Under the pieces are notes generated by a model that searched no databases, was not told the origin of the DNA, and saw nothing but the letters and a program-made list of their open reading frames with translations. This document shows positions 1 through 9,553 of a stretch of DNA of 64,000 bases, piece after piece; positions within the stretch are counted from its first letter, which is position 1; each line of letters opens with the position of its first letter. Position numbers and translations under genes: made by a program. Source of the DNA: Coptis chinensis (taxonomy: Eukaryota; Streptophyta; Magnoliopsida; Ranunculales; Ranunculaceae); assembly GCA_015680905.1 (NCBI GenBank), contig CM027380.1:32232001-32296000 (forward strand), read 5' to 3'.

Positions 1-742
1 TAGGACACGCAGGTTTCTATAGGAGATTTATTCAAGATTTCTCAAAGGTTGCTCGACCTTTAACTAATCTCCTGCTTAAAGATGCCATTTTTTATTTCAG
101 TTTCAATTGCAAACAAGCCTTTGAAATTTTAAAAACCGCACTAACTACCGCTCCCATAATTCAACCACCTGATTGGTCTAAACCTTTTGAATTAATGTGA
201 CGCGCGTTTAATTATGCTATTGAGTCGTACTAGGGCAACGCCGAGAAGATAAGCCAGTTGTCATTTACTATGCAAGTAAAACCCTTAATGAAGCTCAACG
301 TAACTATACCACCACTGAGAAAGAGTTTCTCGCCGTTGAATATGCTTTGGATAAGTTTCATCCTTACCTAGTGGGTTCTCCAACTATTGTCTACACTGAC
401 CATGCGACACTTCGTTATCTATTAGCGAAAAAAGATGAAAAACAAAGGTTGATCCGATGGATTCTCTTTTTGCAAGAGTTTACTCTAGAAATTAGAGATA
501 AAAAAGGTTGCGAAAATGTGGTTGCGGACCATTTATCACGACTTGTCAGTGATGTTGATACTGATACCGAACCTATCTGTGATTCTTTTCTAGATGAACA
601 CTTGTACTCTATTTTTTCGTCCCCTTGGTACGCTGACATAGTAAATTACTTAGTTACCGAAGAAGTCCCTTCATCTTGGTCTCGTAATGACTGGAAAAAG
701 TTCTTATCCACTGTGAAATTTTATTTATGGGATGATCCCTAC
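1..742 (+). pseudogene. pol: Element A pol: end of RT and RNase H
   Basis: The translation matches the connection and RNase H regions of Ty3/gypsy polyproteins. Recognisable motifs are the FYRRFIQDFSK segment after [12 protein letters not shown], the YTTTEKEF-like segment, [16 protein letters not shown], and the [11 protein letters not shown] motif that ends RNase H in this family. The same order occurs in B (29460-30050) and C (60890-61440). RNase H degrades the RNA template during reverse transcription in the virus-like particle. The region is a broken fossil copy. Confidence 0.88.
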
Positions 743-2007
743 TAGGGGTGGGAATTTGGCCCTAACGACCCTAACCCGGCCCTGACCGACCCGACCCTAA
801 GCCCTATAAAGCCCTCACAACTAAAGCCCTCACAGAGTTTAGGGCCGGGCCGGGCCGGCCCTAATGCTTTCTAGGGCAGGGCTAGGGTTAAGATTCTAAA
901 ACATAGGCCCGACCCTAACCAAGCCCTAACCAAGCCCTAACCGGCCCTGTTTCATACTTTCACTATAAATACACATACCATAATTGTCCAACTCTTTGTT
1001 AAATATTTTCAATTAAAATAACATTGTCCTTTGTAATTTATCACTTACACCCAAGGGTACTTCCAATAACTTGTTTTATATAACAAAAATTTGTCAACTT
1101 AGCAGCCATGAAGAACAATGAGCACTAGCCTAATAAAAAATAAGACTTTATTCCTTTGATCATCAAGTCAAAGTCCATAACTTATTATTCTCAATTTCTT
1201 TTCTCACTTATTTCTTATAAATTATATTTTTATTCACATCCAAGCCAAGTCTAAAACTAAAGGTTTCCTTCCACACCATTAAAGCAAAATACGAGCGCGG
1301 ACATTTGTAACATAGAAACCAAAAACACCCTTTGTGGAAAAATGACATTTATAATCTCAAACCTTTCTCCATCACTTGTTCAAAAGCCAATATTTTCATT
1401 TCCATATACAAAGCTTGAATCACTTTTAAATTAGAAGAAAAGTAATATTATATTTGTTTGAATCTATTATAGAAATAATTTATGATATTACAAATAGTTT
1501 AACAACTTCCATGACCCTTAACCAAAACTATTATGTTTCTTCTTTATATCTATTACTTCTTCCTTTAAAATGATAATATAATTATTTGTCTATGTATTTC
1601 AATGTTAAATGTAATTTTAGTGAGGTTTGAGTACAAGGAAGAACAAATTCCGAACTCTCGATGTACTTCAGTTCATTAGATTGTGGATGTGCATTTTAAA
1701 TTTTTGGACTTATACATGATTATTACTAGATTGGTTGGACTTTGAGTTTGTAGATTATTGTACATTTTTGTAATATAAATGAGTTTTAAAACTAATGTAG
1801 TAAAAAAAAAGAAAATATATAGGCCCGGCCCTAAAGCCCGACCCTAAAGCCCTTAAAGAGGGCTAGGGTCAGGGTCAGGGCTTGAGATTTAGACTTGTGA
1901 CCCGGCCCTATGCTGACTTTAGGGCCGGGCCGACCCGGCCCTAATATCTGAAGGGCTTTAAATGTTTAGGGCCAGGCTAGCCCGACCCGGCCCATTGCCC
2001 ACCCCTA
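743..2007. mobile_element. Non-autonomous hAT transposon in element A
   Basis: A 1265-bp insertion flanked by a perfect 8-bp duplication, ATCCCTAC (735-742 and 2008-2015), which is the hAT hallmark. It begins TAGGGGTGGG and ends CCCACCCCTA, giving 10-bp perfect terminal inverted repeats. The outer ~150-200 bp at each end are rich in GGCCC/GGGCC and CCCTAA-like subterminal repeats; the middle is AT-rich. No transposase is visible, so it must have moved using enzyme from elsewhere. Element C shows the uninterrupted target near 61620-61640. An open frame at 1962-2222 that crosses the right end is a chance fusion. Confidence 0.95.
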
Positions 2008-2015
2008 ATCCCTAC

Positions 2016-3198
2016 CTCTTCAAGTATTATTCCGACCAACTAATCCGTCGTTGCATCCCCGATTGGGAACACAATGATGTGTTATCCTTCTGTCATGAAC
2101 AATCTTGTGGTGGTCATTTTAGTGGTAAGAAAACTGCGGCCAAGGTCCTACAATGTGGATTCTATTGGCCAACACTGTTTAGAGATGCACATGAGCATTG
2201 CAAAGCATGCAATCGCTGCTAGCAGCTAGGACGCATTACTCAACGCAATATGATGCCCTTAAATCCCATTTTAATTGTGGAAATCTTTTATGTATGGGGC
2301 ATCGACTTCATGGGTCCATTTCCAAATTCACATGGCTTCCTATACATTCTAGTAGCAATTGACTATGTGTCAAAATAGATTGAGGCATTGGCATGTCGTG
2401 CTAATGATCATAATACGGTCGTTTTGTTCGTAAAAGAAAATATTTTCTCTCGATTTGGTGTTCCAAAAGCTATAATTAGTGATGGGGGAAAACATTTCTG
2501 CAATAAATTTTTTGAATCTTTAGTAAAAAAATATGGAGTCACGCGACAAAGTGGCAACTCCGTATCATCCTCAAACCCGATTGGTCAAGTAAAAGTCTCT
2601 AATAGAGAGATCAAATCCATTTGGAAAAAAGCGTCAATCCATCTAGAAAAGATCGGTCTCTACGATTATCGATGCCTTGTGGGCATCTGGGAACAACTTT
2701 TAAGACACCTATAGGGATGTCTCCTTATCGCCCTCGTTTTTTTGGAAAACCTTGTCATCCGCCGGTTGAACTTTGAGCACCGCGGCTCTATGGGCCATCA
2801 AAAGCCTAAATTAGAATACTAATGCGGTAGGCGCGAAGAGAAAATTGCAGTTAAATGAGCTTGAGGAAATTCGGAGTGATGCTTATGATCTCTCGAAATC
2901 CTATAAAGCCAACATGAAAAGAGTGCATGACAAGCACATATTGAGAAAAGATTTCAATGTGGGTCAAAAAGTTTTGTTGTATAACTCAAGATTACACATT
3001 TTTCCAAGAAAATTAAAAACTCGATGGTCTGGTCCTTTCACCGTCTCTGCTGTCACTCCTTATGGGGCTATTTCTTTGCAAAACGTAAATGATGACAGCG
3101 AATTTCAAGTAAATGGCCAACGCCTTAAACATTATCATGAGTTGCGCTCTCCAGATGTCGAAGAGACTCTTCTCAATGATCCAGTCTACATAGACTAA
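2016..3198 (+). pseudogene. pol: Element A integrase
   Basis: Integrase region of the Athila-like polyprotein. The N-terminal zinc-binding HHCC module is visible (CHEQSCGGHFSGKKTA, then CKACNRC). The catalytic core follows, with an IISDGGKHFCN segment carrying a core acidic residue and a SNREIK segment. The C-terminal part (about 2845-3198) reads [20 protein letters not shown], then a KTRWSGPF motif, as in B (31148-31405) and C (62530-62775). No chromodomain is apparent, in line with Athila. It would join element DNA to chromosomal DNA in the nucleus. It is broken, with several breaks. Confidence 0.87.
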
Positions 3199-3360
3199 TA
3201 GATTCGATGGTGTACTTCTTTCCATGTGTTTAAACAGAGAAAGTACGCCATTTGGGTAGCCGAGCCCTCTTCTATTTTCTTTTCTTAAAATCCCTAGAGT
3301 GTGTGGTTGCAAGCGCTGGAACCATAGTCTACAAAAACTCTACTTCAGAACTGAGTATAA
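3199..3360 (+). other. Integrase-to-accessory-gene spacer (A)
   Basis: Short non-coding spacer. It holds a conserved AGTGTGTGGTTGCAAGCGC segment (about 3298-3316) that recurs at the same place in C (near 62908) and in variant form in E (near 9646) and B (near 31482). The conserved position before the next gene suggests a regulatory role, which is inference. Confidence 0.5.
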
Positions 3361-3705
3361 ATGTATTCTGATAATCTAGCATACGTGCCTCCTGGAAAAC
3401 AATGGGTACCAAAAATCTCACCTCCTTCTTTCTCCTCCCTTTTCTATTCTCTTCCTCGCGAACTCCAACTCATCATTTGGTGTAAATCTCGCCCATCTCG
3501 AATTGGTAATGGTCGTAGTACTTTTGCTCGAAAGCGACGTGCGCGAAGGATGGGGTGGTGTATGAATTGTCAACAACGCTTCTGTCCAGGTCTTGATCTT
3601 CTATCCGAGATGAGCCGGTATAAGGTATATTATTGTCTGACACCAGCTCAGCAGGATAAACTTCGTCGTCGTTCCGTTGTTCCCACAGGTTGGGATTCGT
3701 CTTGA
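3361..3705 (+). CDS. Basic Cys protein resembling carlavirus NABP (A copy)
   Basis: A 114-residue open frame directly after integrase. It reads as an N-terminal region with RELQLIIW, an Arg-rich stretch GRSTFARKRRARR (about residues 54-66), a CMNC pair followed by another Cys (C-x2-C-x4-C), a CPGL motif, YKVY and a C-terminal VVPTGWD. Three more copies occupy the equivalent region of related elements (10545, 46013, 62968), so it belongs to the family. From memory, carlavirus nucleic-acid-binding proteins (Pfam Carla_C4) share a GRSxYARRRRA stretch, a CxxC pair, a C-x-PGI motif, KV and VIP in the same order. I infer a nucleic-acid-binding accessory protein. The viral zinc finger has a longer spacer and four Cys, so zinc binding here is uncertain. 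Confidence 0.72.
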   Translation: MYSDNLAYVPPGKQWVPKISPPSFSSLFYSLPRELQLIIWCKSRPSRIGNGRSTFARKRRARRMGWCMNCQQRFCPGLDLLSEMSRYKVYYCLTPAQQDKLRRRSVVPTGWDSS

Positions 3706-3797
3706 GGATCTGACGATAAAAAACTCACATTCGTCTTGAGGATCTGACGTTAAAAGACTCACATTCGTCTTGAGGATCTGACGTAAAAAGACTCAAC
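3695..3797 (+). repeat. Three tandem 34-bp motif copies after the accessory gene (A)
   Basis: Three head-to-tail copies with core CTTGAGGATCTGACG followed by TTAAAAGACTCAC. The first overlaps the stop codon of the accessory gene. Element C has the same triplet at 63302-63402. E, B and D carry single divergent copies (about 10412, 10893, 31683, 45889 and 46352). GTCTT at the start can pair with AAGAC near the end of each unit. The function is unknown. Confidence 0.85.
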
Positions 3798-3837
3798 ATG
3801 TATATAATCATTTTTCCCTTAGCACCAAGCATGGTGC

Positions 3838-4115
3838 CCAAAGAAAGTCGTGATATGCAACATCGGACATTTCCTAGTTCGTGCGGGCAACGGATTCCAC
3901 CAGGCCAACCCCGATCGGTTTTCTATGTGACTGTATCAAGGGGCAGTTTGAGGCTATACCATATGTACTAAGGGTAATATTATTATTAGACCATTGCACA
4001 TTGGTCGGGGGATGGTACGAATCCGAACCCTAGGCCCCAAAACATAAAGGTTAAGCCACGACCGGCTGGATTGGGTTCCCCAGGCCGACATGAAAGTTGC
4101 CTGAGTTAAGCTGTT
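3838..4115 (+). other. Conserved non-coding block with CCCC/GGGG hairpin (A)
   Basis: Non-coding block shared with C (63470-63720), E (9880-10110) and D (45365-45575). Landmarks are ACCAACCCC-like text, a CCCC (3909-3912) that can pair with GGGG (3940-3943), then GGGGCAGTTTGAGG, a TACTAAGGG motif, CTGGATTGGGTTC, and GAAAGTTGCCTGAG at the end. Loop sequences differ between copies while the paired ends persist. A structured RNA or splice-related element is a reasonable inference. Confidence 0.6.
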
Positions 4116-4888
4116 GTGATGTGTTATTTTATTTGGACTTCCGGTGTTGTTGACACGTTCCTTTTGTCTTGTACATTTGTATATAAAAGTGTAAATAAAT
4201 TAAAAAAAAAAAACACACATATAAAAGTACTCCAAACAAACTACTCCGTTGGTTTTTGGAATCCTGATACTCTGATAGATGAACAGAACGACCCAAGCTC
4301 AAATTCTGACCATTTATTTGATGAAAATGCCATGCTGAACATTATTAATCCCATGGAAGGCATTCAACTTCTTCATCATGGTTTGAGGGAATTACACGCT
4401 CGTTTGAATATCATCATCACAACTCTTAAGGATTTCCAAGAACGTCAAACAATGCATGATGTTGAACAAGAGGAGATCTTGGAAAATCATTCTCAATCCT
4501 TGCAAAATCACGCTCTCCTAATGGAAAATCAAACTGTACTCTCTGCCAGCCAAGGGGACATTCAGATGTAGCTCGGCCAACAAATGGAAGAACTAAACAG
4601 TCTGGTGCATGATATGCGTCTCCAAGATCAACATAACAATCCATAATTTTCTAATATTACTAAGTCAATAAATAAATACTCGTATATGTTATTACATTTT
4701 TCGTCGTATTATCAATTTTGTCTTAGCTTTGTGTTTTCTTTTGTATGAAATGCTTAATAGGATTGTCACCATTTGCGTTGTGACTAATATAATTTAACAT
4801 GTGCTTACAGGAGGGTCTATTCTCTTACATACTCATTTATCCATCCAGTTTGCCTTTGTCGTTACCTATTTCTTTACTTCATCCACTA
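4116..4888 (+). pseudogene. X1 gene, C-terminal coiled-coil part only (A)
   Basis: From about 4260 the translation contains NPMEGIQLLHHGLRELHARL followed by a long Gln/Glu/His-rich helix-like stretch with heptad-like hydrophobics. This aligns with the X1 tail in E (QPMDGIHFLHGGQRILAQ at about 19060-19120). The conserved N-terminal X1 domain is not present here. The remaining 4650-4888 is an AT-rich spacer before X2. The piece is a fossil of X1, probably a coiled-coil oligomerisation tail. Confidence 0.6.
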
Positions 4889-5871
4889 TGGCATCTTCAT
4901 CAAACATGGTATCTCCCAAACTCATTCCTGAGCAATCCTTTCAGTCTATGATGGATTCCAATACCTATGGCCATCTCTTTCGTGACTACATTACAAACAT
5001 CGGATGGTCTTCCCTAATTCTTCAACCTGACCAAACTTATTCTCCGAGTTTGGCTGCATACTTTTATGCTAATATGGAAGACACACTAGCATTCAACCAT
5101 GTGCATGGTTTCTACTTAGACGGGTTCACAATCCAAGTTGGTGACACACCTCATATCTTTTCTGAACAACAACTTGCACTAACTTTGGATCTTCCATATC
5201 ACGAACCTGTTGCATCATGGCATTACATCTATCATAATTCTTACCGTTCCTTTCAGTGGCAAGTGTTTCGTGAAACTTACGGTGATGGTCTTGAGATTAA
5301 ACGAGAAGGAAATGGCCATGTGGCATGGCGTGACGTCACCATTCCTTTAGCATGCATGACCATGAACATGGGGACTGCGATGTTATTTGTACTCCTGAAC
5401 ATTATGGGAGATTGGCATTTTTCTACTGCCAATGAGGCTGCTTGCATCGTATTCAGTGCACTAGCTCAAGGTCATACATTATTTAACATCATAGGTTGTG
5501 TTATCTCCAACCTGAAATGAGCTCGCACTTTTCAGGATCAGTATATACTTTTACCGGTCACCGCTTGCCGAATCATGAAGACACATTTCCCACAGTTTGC
5601 AGCTACTTTTCATGATTGGGTCAAGGTAGATTCTATGTGCCCAACAAACAGAATCATTCGTTCATTGAGGTTTCGGCAATGGAAGCGTCCCGCTCGGTAC
5701 CTGAGGCATGTTCGTTGTTACCCGAAGGATGAAAATATGAAGACACATTTGAGGAAATCTGGAAACGAAGAATGGGAAGAAATTTGGCAGACTATTATCT
5801 TTTGGCGCGATGCTAAGGAAATGCATTTCCTTCAAGAAGATGCCAGAACTTCACATCCTGCTGGATGGTAA
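4889..5871 (+). pseudogene. X2 gene, 'putative plant transposon protein' type (A)
   Basis: Third extra gene of the family, downstream of X1. The translation starts MASSSNMVSPKLIPEQSFQS; other landmarks are GWSSLILQPDQTYSP, SLAAYFYAN, MNMGTAMLF, LNIMGDWHFS, and a C-terminal part with CPTNRIIRS. B (34441-35360) and F (53067-53873, minus) carry the same order. The PEQxF...GWxxL...FYxN signature is what I associate with the 'putative plant transposon protein' domain (Pfam Transposase_32 type) found in Athila-like open frames. No signal peptide or clear membrane anchor is seen, so the envelope position does not show an envelope function. The copy is broken. Confidence 0.72.
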
Positions 5872-7474
5872 ACTTGAGATTGCCATTGTACATATCTAGC
5901 TAAACCTTATGTTTGGTGTGTTATTGTTTTTCATGTGTCGTATGCTATTGTTTTTCATTATTTCCTGTGCTATGTTTAGTGTGCTATTGAACATTTTATT
6001 GTTCTTTCTGAATAATATATTATATTATGTTCTCCAACCTTTCTGGTCCAACAATCTAGCCCTAATTTTGCTCACGGTTCTCAGGTACTTTCTCTCTTTA
6101 ATTATTGATACTTCGAGGACTAAGCATCATTCTGTTGGGGGTGCTTTAACCCTGTAGCAAATATTAGGCAAATTGTAACCTGTATATAGTTTTTATTTTC
6201 ATGTTAATAATTGAACTTAGTGACAAAGTTTTGTTTCCTTTTCAATGATGAAAATTGTCTAGAAATCTCACATTAGTATCCGAATTAGGATTTGTTTTTA
6301 AGAAACTTAAGATAATACGTATACAATAGTTTATACATCTTTTCATGAACATTCATGTACTGAGTATCATCGATTGTACATAGCAGTAAGTTTCTAGAAC
6401 CAACGGTTAGTTACTTAAACTATCAATCCTGTGAGAATCTAACCAAAAACCTTGACATGAGTGATTTGTGTGTGATGACACAGAGGAGTAGTTTTTCCGA
6501 TTAGAGAAAATCACGCATCTACTTACTTGATCACCACCCGAACCCTAGGCGAGAATTTAGGCCATCTTTGGATCGACATAGCTAAAAATTCTTACCTGTT
6601 ACAAATTTTACCACTAGTCACTCCACTGAACCTTTCATCAAACCTTTCACTTTCAAAAAAAAAAAAAAAATCCTTGCCCATCTATTAAACCAAATAAAAG
6701 AACCTACCTAAATGATGAGTATAAGAAATAGGATGAAATATGGAAAGAATAAAGAGAAAGACTTGTCCCAAATAAAAGTCAGTTACTTGCTTCAGGAAAG
6801 AAAAATAGAATCATGTTTTTAAGCCATCTAAAAAAAAAAAAAAAATCCATTAGAGGCTTAAGAACAAGGCTGGAAAACTCAGTTAGAAGAAAGAAAGAAA
6901 GAAAACAAGGATTTCTCTAGTGTAAATATATGAAAACCCTATTCTCTCATACTCGTAAATTTTGATTATCCATTTCTATTTTCTTGTACACTATCACCTA
7001 AGCCCCACAATACCTAATAAAGACCTCTAGCTCAATTAGGAGTAGGGTGGTGTGATAATAAGTAGTAGACGTGATTGATCGACATCGGCTCCTCTGATTG
7101 TCATTGAGATGTGAGGAAACGTGTGCCCACTGCACAATGGAGTTAACAAAACTTGAGTGGAAATTTTTTGAGTGAAATTGTGTTTTGACACATACCTGTG
7201 AGAACCCATTTAGGTACACTCTCAAAAGGATTCAGAAACAACCCTGCTAGTACATTTCAATGAAAAGTTCACTCCATGCATGATCATATGTAGATGTTTT
7301 AATTATTGAATACATATTAACTTGAGTTTCAAAGAAATCAATCCTCGTTCCCTGCTAAGGAGATGTATGGATATCTGAGATTAATTTAGGAAACGAGTTT
7401 AATGTCATCGAAGTCATTGTAGTATAAATGAAGTTTGTGAGTATCTTCTCTGGAAAACTCTCACAGGCTATAAA

Positions 7475-7550
7475 CTCGTCCACTAGGGAATTCCTAGTGG
7501 TTTAAGGCCTTGTTGCATATGGTCAATGCAACCGCACTCTGCGAAACGAG
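7475..7550 (+). promoter_or_regulatory. Predicted three-way-junction RNA in 3' UTR (A)
   Basis: Outer stem CTCGT (7475-7479) with ACGAG (7546-7550). Hairpin 1 is CCACTAGG (7480-7487) with CCTAGTGG (7493-7500). Hairpin 2 is TTGCAT (7513-7518) with ATGCAA (7526-7531). B repeats the fold at 37057-37132 with a G-U pair in hairpin 2; E has a weaker version at 21253-21328. The role is unknown; its place just upstream of the polypurine tract suggests an RNA-level function. Confidence 0.55.
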
Positions 7551-7603
7551 AATTAGTTAGGACTACACATTTTTGGCCACTTATCGGTTTTAATGTCTCT
7601 TCT

Positions 7604-7641
7604 TTGCTTGAGGACAAGCAAAGTGCTGTTTGGGGATAGTG
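7604..7641 (+). promoter_or_regulatory. Stem-loop and polypurine tract (A)
   Basis: TTGCTTG-AGGA-CAAGCAA (7604-7621) is a perfect 7-bp stem with a 4-base loop. It is followed by TTTGGGGATAGTG, ending directly at the LTR start. The polypurine tract primes plus-strand DNA synthesis. The same pair of features precedes the LTRs at 37217 and 42440. Confidence 0.8.
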
Positions 7642-9089
7642 TGATAAGCACCCAAAAGTGTATTATGAAACCCCGTTGAGACATATAAATTTGGTTAACT
7701 ATGTGTTTAATAATCATGAAATAAATATGTTTTCATACTTTTGCAGGTATTCGCAGTAAACATGGAAATATGGTTTAAACCTACGATAAAGCACGAGGAA
7801 CGACATATATATGAATTCTTCCAAATCCGCACAGAAGCATCAAACTTCCGAAGCTCCTACCTCTTGAACCAGGACTCCGAATGCGACAAGTGAGCTACTC
7901 AGACAATCAGGGCGATGAACTCTACGCATAGGCGGGAAGTTGTAAAATTGCCCAAAGATCGGACCACCACTGGACTGCACATAGGACCCACTATGCGGGC
8001 CCACAAGATTGGATGAGTCATCAATCATGGAGCATGTCAAGACAAAAATGACAAATTATTGGTGCAAAGTTGACACCTTGCATATAATTAATTAGATTAG
8101 GTGTTAATAGTGAAAAAGAGGCAAGGTGTCACTTTGTTTTAATGTGGTGGATAAAAATGAAGTAAATGTGGTTTGATGTTTCACATGGGAGGAAATGAGA
8201 TGTCTCTCAAATGGAGAAGAAAACAAAACAAGGGGACACTCCATTTAGTCCCTTGACTTCTTTTCCTTACCTTGTATTATTTTAGTTCCTTAGCCATTTT
8301 TATTATTTAGTTTTAGTTTTGTAAGAAAAGCTTGTAATAGTTTTAATGGAGGAAACTTTGGTTTTCTTCTAAGAAATAAATAAAAAATCAAGTGAGTTTA
8401 GATAGTTAGTTTTCTTTTTCCTCTTTCTCTCTCTCTTTTTGTATTTCTAACTAGTAATCCTTTGCCCCAAGGATCATGAGCTAACTTCCCTTTAGGGGAG
8501 TTAATCCAACTCATGTGAGGGAAAATATTTGTTGTTGGGTTGGTAAGTTGTTTAGGAAGAACAACTAGACCTACATCCTATCCTAAAATGATAGTTGGTG
8601 TAGTGTCTAGTTAGGAATCAAAGTGATGAGCTTAGAGATAAGTCATTGCTTGGTTCCACTTGCTAACATGTATGAGCTTAGAGATGAGCCATACATGCTA
8701 GGGATCAAGTTTTCTTCCATTATGGCTTGTCTATGAGTCTAGGAAGAATCAAATGAACCTATTCAAATCAACATCAAAAAGTTAGTTTCACATGAGGAGG
8801 ATTGGCTCTCCACCTTTTTCTTTAGCAATTTGTATTTTGTCTTAGTTTCATGATTTCTAATCTTAATGTTCTTCTTTAATGTTTGTGTAGGAAAGAAACT
8901 TAGTATTTGTATTAACTTACTCACTAGTTCCCTAAGAGTAAAAACCAAATTGTAGTTGTCCTAGACTTTAGGTTGGTTCGAATCCTTATTTCAACTTTAC
9001 GAACACGAAGATCGTGAGTAAGGAAACTTTGAATTCGCTATTTTGCCAAATTAGAGAGTCAATCTCTAACATAGTAAAGCTTATATCAA
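7642..9089 (+). repeat. 3' LTR of element A (1448 bp)
   Basis: Starts TGATAAGCACCC directly after the polypurine tract and ends TTATATCA. It is the same LTR family as the 5' LTR of C (53874-55918): both share the opening, TTAATAATCATG-like text and CATGAGCTAA followed by a C-rich/G-rich hairpin (about 8485-8505 here, 54805-54840 in C). The inside carries promoter and polyadenylation signals in principle; I could not place a clear TATA box. Confidence 0.88.
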
Positions 9090-9094
9090 CTTGT

Positions 9095-9553
9095 CTTTGG
9101 AAAACCTTGTCATCTGCCAGTTGAACTAGAGCATCGTGCCCTGTGGGCAATAAAAACCCTTAATTATAATTTCGATGCGGCAGGTGAGAAGCGTAAATTA
9201 CAAATAAACGAACTTGAAGAGATTCGTAATGATGCTTATGACCTTTCAAAAGATTACAAAACCAACATGAAACGGATTCATGATAACCATATTTTACAAA
9301 AACAATTCGAAGTTGGTCAAAATGTTTTGCTTTATAACTCAAGATTACATCTTTTCTCAGGAAAATTGAATACTCGATGGACTGGTCCTTTCAAATAACT
9401 GAAGTTACCCTTTATGGGGTTATTACTTAAAAAATTCATAAGGATAACAACACTTTTCAAGTAAATGGTCAGCGCCTCAAATATTTTCATGAGTTGCTCT
9501 GTCTATGGATGTTGATGAAACCATTCTCCAAGATCCCATCTACAAGGATTGAA
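9095..9553 (+). pseudogene. pol: Element E integrase, C-terminal part
   Basis: Homologous to the end of the B and C integrases: [10 protein letters not shown]-like text at the start, [43 protein letters not shown] and LNTRWTGPF. The upstream part is separated by the whole of element A. This is a fossil fragment. Confidence 0.82.

Larger units (their letters stand above)
5872..7641 (+). other. Element A 3' untranslated region
   Basis: About 1.8 kb without credible genes, homologous to the 3' regions of E (19361-21380), B (35361-37216) and F (51692-53066, minus). Conserved landmarks are a post-X2 polypurine-like module (CTTCGAGGAC near 6112, TTGGGGGTG near 6135), TTTGGATCGACATAGC near 6567, CTCTAGCTCAATTAGGA near 7024, and the structured region at 7475-7550. 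Long untranslated 3' regions are typical of Athila. Confidence 0.75.
1..9089 (+). mobile_element. Athila-like Ty3/gypsy element A (3' part)
   Basis: This is the 3' two-thirds of an Athila-lineage LTR retrotransposon; its 5' LTR, gag and most of the reverse transcriptase lie left of the window. Visible parts, in order, are RNase H, integrase, a small basic Cys-containing gene, the tail of X1, X2, a long 3' untranslated region, a polypurine tract and the 3' LTR. A hAT transposon is inserted in the polyprotein region. The five bases after the LTR (ACTTG, 9090-9094) match the expected integrase sequence of element E (compare AGACTTG near 30944), so A was inserted into E. The coding regions are broken, with several breaks in the visible part. 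Confidence 0.9.

Noticed and set aside
760-1000. CCCTAA-like repeats resembling interstitial telomere sequence
   Set aside because: They are part of the GGCCC/CCCTAA-rich subterminal arm of the hAT element, irregularly spaced, and mirrored at the other end.
1962-2222. Open frame that could be a small new gene
   Set aside because: It is a chance fusion of the hAT right end with integrase text; the two parts are separated by a clear target-duplication boundary.
3695-3797. Possible CRISPR-like array
   Set aside because: Only three units, directly abutting without spacers, inside a plant retrotransposon.
4801-5520. X2 as a retrovirus-type envelope glycoprotein
   Set aside because: No convincing signal peptide, furin-like site or C-terminal membrane anchor; similarity is to the plant transposon-protein domain.
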